Positions 13,270 through 15,851 of a stretch of 15,851 bases of DNA are shown here, piece after piece. Position numbers and translations under genes: made by a program. The notes beneath the pieces were generated by a model, which saw only the letters and a program-made list of their open reading frames with translations, had not been told where the DNA came from and did no database searches. The DNA is from Saprospirales bacterium (GTDB taxonomy: Bacteria; Bacteroidota; Bacteroidia; Chitinophagales; Saprospiraceae), in NCBI GenBank assembly GCA_003448025.1, contig DLXL01000045.1:1-15851 (forward strand). The letters are read 5' to 3'. Numbering within the stretch: position 1 is the stretch's first letter; each line of letters starts with the position of its first letter.

Positions 13270-14436
13270 TTATCTTCCTAAAGCCTCACGCATTTTGAAA
13301 TAGATCTCTGTATTCTCATATGTCCCTGAAAACAATTCAGCGCCTGGTCCAAAGGCATATACCGGAACCATTGCAGCAGAATGTACCCGGGTAGAGAATA
13401 GCGGGTGAAAATATTTTTTACTGTTTCCCTGGGCCCCCAATGCGAGGCCTCCGCATTCATGATCACCGGGTACCACTACCAGTGTTTCGCCATCCTTTAT
13501 GGCAAAATTTAACGCTGCACGGATGGTTTTATCAAAATCGGCCATTTCTGCTTTCAGCCAATTTTTATCGTTTGTATGACAGGCCCAGTCTATCTGACTG
13601 CCTTCTACCATTAAAAAGAAACCCTGATCAGAGCGTTTTTGCAGGAATTCACACGCCAGACTTGTTGCAATTGGCAAATAGGTTCTTCCCCCTGAAGCGG
13701 TAGGAGGCTCCATTTCATGGGTAAAATTGACAAAAGGGCGTGAGCCATCAAGTGGCAAATTGCGAAATCCAGTTCCACGGCGAACCACGTATCCCCGGTT
13801 TTTAAGCGAGTCGATCAGGTTAATGTTGTCATATCGTTTGTTGAATAAATTTTCTCCACCGGCAATCAAACAATCAAACGAAGTATTCAGGTATTCAACA
13901 GCAATTTCTTCGGTTAAAGCCCTCAGCTCAAGGTGAGAGATATAGCAGGCTGGGGTTGCGTGAGTAGCAGTGCAGGTGGTAACGATGCCTGTTGCCATTC
14001 CCTGGTCATCCAGCTCTTCCAGAATGGTTTTGCATGGTTGATCATCCGGGGGGACTACTCCGATGGCTCCTACCTTGGTTTTTTGACCACAGGCAAAGGC
14101 TGTTGCACCTGCCGCTGAATCTGTAACGAGATAATCTGACGCGTGACTTTTATGGAAGCCCACTATTGGGAACTGTTCAAAGATGGTTTTCCCAACTCCA
14201 CTCCAGTAAATATGCGCACTTACCTGAGCCGTGGCCATTCCATCACCAATCAGAAAAATAATATTTTTCGGACGTTTTGCTGCTATCACTTCCTGCTGAT
14301 ATAGTCCTGTAGTGGATAGGGACACAGAGGAACACCCATGGATTAACACTAAACTAAGGGATAGCGCTTTTCTATTAATAGAGCGCCAAAGCAATGAATA
14401 GATCATATTCATGGGAAGATATTTGATGGTCCTCAT
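13270..14436 (-). CDS. Alkaline phosphatase, PhoA family, exported
   Basis: This enzyme hydrolyses phosphomonoesters outside the cytoplasm to release phosphate. It has 388 residues from ATG 14436. The metal-dependent active site is complete: GDG with D65, the nucleophile S107 in VTDSAAGATA, E278, D283 and H287 in VEGSQIDWACH, D325-H326 in PGDHECGG, and H352. An N-terminal hydrophobic segment (KALSLSLVLIHGC, 23-35) acts as a signal. It resembles a lipobox, but His at -2 is unusual, so lipoprotein status is uncertain. The start is chosen because ATG 14436 overlaps the lolD stop by four bases (ATGA), a coupling geometry; an upstream in-frame start at 14466 would run 34 bases into lolD. It is shorter than E. 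coli PhoA (about 450 residues mature). No terminator is evident after it. Confidence 0.92.
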   Translation of the reverse strand: MRTIKYLPMNMIYSLLWRSINRKALSLSLVLIHGCSSVSLSTTGLYQQEVIAAKRPKNIIFLIGDGMATAQVSAHIYWSGVGKTIFEQFPIVGFHKSHASDYLVTDSAAGATAFACGQKTKVGAIGVVPPDDQPCKTILEELDDQGMATGIVTTCTATHATPACYISHLELRALTEEIAVEYLNTSFDCLIAGGENLFNKRYDNINLIDSLKNRGYVVRRGTGFRNLPLDGSRPFVNFTHEMEPPTASGGRTYLPIATSLACEFLQKRSDQGFFLMVEGSQIDWACHTNDKNWLKAEMADFDKTIRAALNFAIKDGETLVVVPGDHECGGLALGAQGNSKKYFHPLFSTRVHSAAMVPVYAFGPGAELFSGTYENTEIYFKMREALGR

Positions 14437-15086
14437 ATCAGTAAGCCGTCCTTCATTTCCAGACAACGGTCAGATAATTCGGCCAATTCCTGATTGTGCG
14501 TAACAATGACAAAAGTTTGGCCATAATCATCCCGTAACTGACGAATTAGCTGATGCAAATCTCTGGATGCAGTGGAATCCAGGTTGCCAGTTGGCTCGTC
14601 AGCAAAAATAATATCTGGTTGGTTGATCAACGCACGTGCTACAGCAACCCGCTGTTGTTCACCACCGGAGAGCTGGGTGGGCTTATGTTCTGTGCGATCT
14701 TTGAGACCAAGATACTCCAGAAGTTCCTTTGCGCGTGCTTTAACCTCCTGATCGTCCTTGCGTTGAATGTATCCTGGAATACAAACATTTTCCAATGCCG
14801 TAAATTCTGGCAGGAGGTGGTGAAATTGAAATACGAAACCAATATGAAGATTTCGGAACGCAGCTAACTGGTTGGATCCCAGTGATTTAATAGATGTGTC
14901 AGAGATAATAATTTCACCTTGGTCAGCCCAATCGAGTGTTCCCAGAATATGCAATAAGGTGCTTTTGCCTGCGCCGGATTTACCAACGATGCTAAGGATT
15001 TGTCCGTTAGGAATTTCCAGATTGACCCCCTTGAGGATTTCCAGAGGGCCATAGGCTTTATGAATATTTTTGGCTGTAAGTACCAT
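14433..15086 (-). CDS. lolD: LolD-type ABC transporter ATP-binding protein
   Basis: This 217-residue cytoplasmic ATPase belongs to the LolD/MacB/FtsE group. It shows Walker [10 protein letters not shown] (35-43), the Q-loop at Q87 in [18 protein letters not shown] (the LolD-like stretch), the signature LSGGEQQRV (139-147), Walker B IIFADEP (159-165) with catalytic E164, and the H-loop H197. LolD powers release of lipoproteins from the inner membrane with LolC/LolE-type permeases. No permease gene is present in the window, so the partner must be encoded elsewhere. It starts 24 bases after the upp stop and overlaps the phosphatase start by four bases, so the three genes are probably one transcript. 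A weak GACCTTTG element just before its ATG might add a promoter. Confidence 0.9.
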   Translation of the reverse strand: MVLTAKNIHKAYGPLEILKGVNLEIPNGQILSIVGKSGAGKSTLLHILGTLDWADQGEIIISDTSIKSLGSNQLAAFRNLHIGFVFQFHHLLPEFTALENVCIPGYIQRKDDQEVKARAKELLEYLGLKDRTEHKPTQLSGGEQQRVAVARALINQPDIIFADEPTGNLDSTASRDLHQLIRQLRDDYGQTFVIVTHNQELAELSDRCLEMKDGLLI

Positions 15087-15110
15087 ACGCTACAAAGGTC
15101 GAGAAAACGT

Positions 15111-15755
15111 TTATATTTTTTCTCCAAATGCCAAATCCCCGGCATCACCTAGACCGGGAACGATATAGGATTTAGCCGTTAATTCTTCATCAATAGCTCC
15201 GGCCCAGATCCCGGCTTTAGGCCATCGGCGTTTAATAGCTTCCACTCCGGCTGTGCTGGCAATCACGGTAGCAATATGCACGTTTTTAGGTTTCCCATAT
15301 CTCTCCAATGCTTTCAAGGCTAGATCCACGGATGCACCTGTAGCTAACATGGGATCTGAGATGATCAAGATGCAATCTTCTAAATTAGGTGTACTGATAT
15401 AATCAAGTTGTATATCGAATGTACCATCCTTGTGGTGTTTTCTAAAAGCCGCAATAAACACATTGTCTGCCTGGTCAAAATAATGGAGCATTCCCTGATG
15501 CATAGGCAGTCCAGCACGGAGGATGGTGGCTAATACAATCTTATCAGCGGGTAATGGAATAGTGATACTTCCCAAGGGTGTTTCAACCAAAACCGGTTCA
15601 TAATGTAGTTTTTGAGAAATCTCATAAGCGAGGATCTCTCCGATCCGCTCCAGATTTCTTCGGAAGCGCATTCGATCCTGTTGAATATCCAAGTCCCTTA
15701 ATTCAGCGATGAATCGATTCGCAATGGTATCTTTTTCAGATAGGTTGAAAACCAT
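15111..15755 (-). CDS. upp: Uracil phosphoribosyltransferase
   Basis: This pyrimidine salvage enzyme makes UMP from uracil and PRPP in the cytoplasm. It has 214 residues, close to the typical 208-217. Two blocks identify it: the PRPP loop ILIISDPMLATGASV (129-143) and the uracil-binding C-terminus YIVPGLGDAGDLAFG (197-211). R80 in ILRAG and the RRNLERIGEILAYE helix (32-45) are also family features. ATG 15755 is chosen: the frame continues to a TTG at 15803, but a perfect TATATTTG promoter element lies within that extension. It is the first gene of a probable upp-lolD-phosphatase transcript. Confidence 0.95.
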   Translation of the reverse strand: MVFNLSEKDTIANRFIAELRDLDIQQDRMRFRRNLERIGEILAYEISQKLHYEPVLVETPLGSITIPLPADKIVLATILRAGLPMHQGMLHYFDQADNVFIAAFRKHHKDGTFDIQLDYISTPNLEDCILIISDPMLATGASVDLALKALERYGKPKNVHIATVIASTAGVEAIKRRWPKAGIWAGAIDEELTAKSYIVPGLGDAGDLAFGEKI

Positions 15756-15787
15756 AATTGATGGTGTATTAACTGAATGAGTAACTG

Positions 15788-15822
15788 CAAATATACGGGG
15801 CAACGGGGAAAGGAATATCCAA
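15788..15822 (-). promoter_or_regulatory. upp promoter (-7 TATATTTG)
   Basis: TATATTTG (15795-15788, minus strand) matches TAnnTTTG exactly. A TTGG (15822-15819) lies 23 bases upstream as the likely -33. The predicted start would give a leader of under 30 bases before ATG 15755. Confidence 0.7.
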
Positions 15823-15851
15823 TATCGAACCGCAGCATATCGAATGTCGAA

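Noticed and set aside
1..15851. Mobile element, phage, CRISPR, tRNA or rRNA
   Set aside because: No transposase or integrase motifs, no repeat-spacer array, and no tRNA T-loop or rRNA-like sequence was found on either strand by reading.

Overview
The window looks like chromosomal DNA from a member of the Bacteroidota, plausibly Saprospiria. The evidence is of three kinds. Three genes (upp, rlmD, rpsO) have exact copies of the Bacteroidota -7 promoter element TAnnTTTG, and none shows an obvious Shine-Dalgarno box. The left third is a giant secreted SprB/PKD/Ig-like protein of the gliding/adhesin type. The housekeeping proteins also read like those of this phylum. No phage, insertion sequence, CRISPR array, tRNA or rRNA was seen.

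Layout. (1) 1-5118, minus: the N-terminal 1706 codons of a very large secreted multidomain protein that runs off the left edge. It has a signal peptide, a SprB-like module, about a dozen Cys-led PKD/Ig-like modules, an SdrD_B-type module and the start of a 51-residue tandem repeat. (2) 5280-7274, minus: rlmD (23S rRNA m5U methyltransferase) followed by a small PlsC-type acyltransferase. (3) 7462-10008, plus: a compact cassette of a single-domain rhodanese, a flavin-containing monooxygenase, a second paralogous rhodanese and paaD, closed by a bidirectional terminator. (4) 10103-13068, minus: the conserved rpsO-pnp pair, with a PNPase that carries an RGG-rich tail. (5) 13270-15755, minus: upp, lolD and a PhoA-family alkaline phosphatase, tightly packed and probably one operon.

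The most interesting non-coding stretch is the roughly 350 bases between the rpsO terminator and the pnp start codon. On the pnp-sense strand it holds a string of strong hairpins. They end in a terminator-like hairpin with a T6 tract whose 5' arm is also perfectly complementary to an upstream segment. That is the layout of a terminator/antiterminator switch, and suggests an attenuated pnp leader or a separate small structured RNA. The most interesting coding cassette is rhodanese-FMO-rhodanese-paaD, in which paaD stands without the phenylacetyl-CoA epoxidase subunits it normally serves. All functional statements come from reading motifs; no database search was run.
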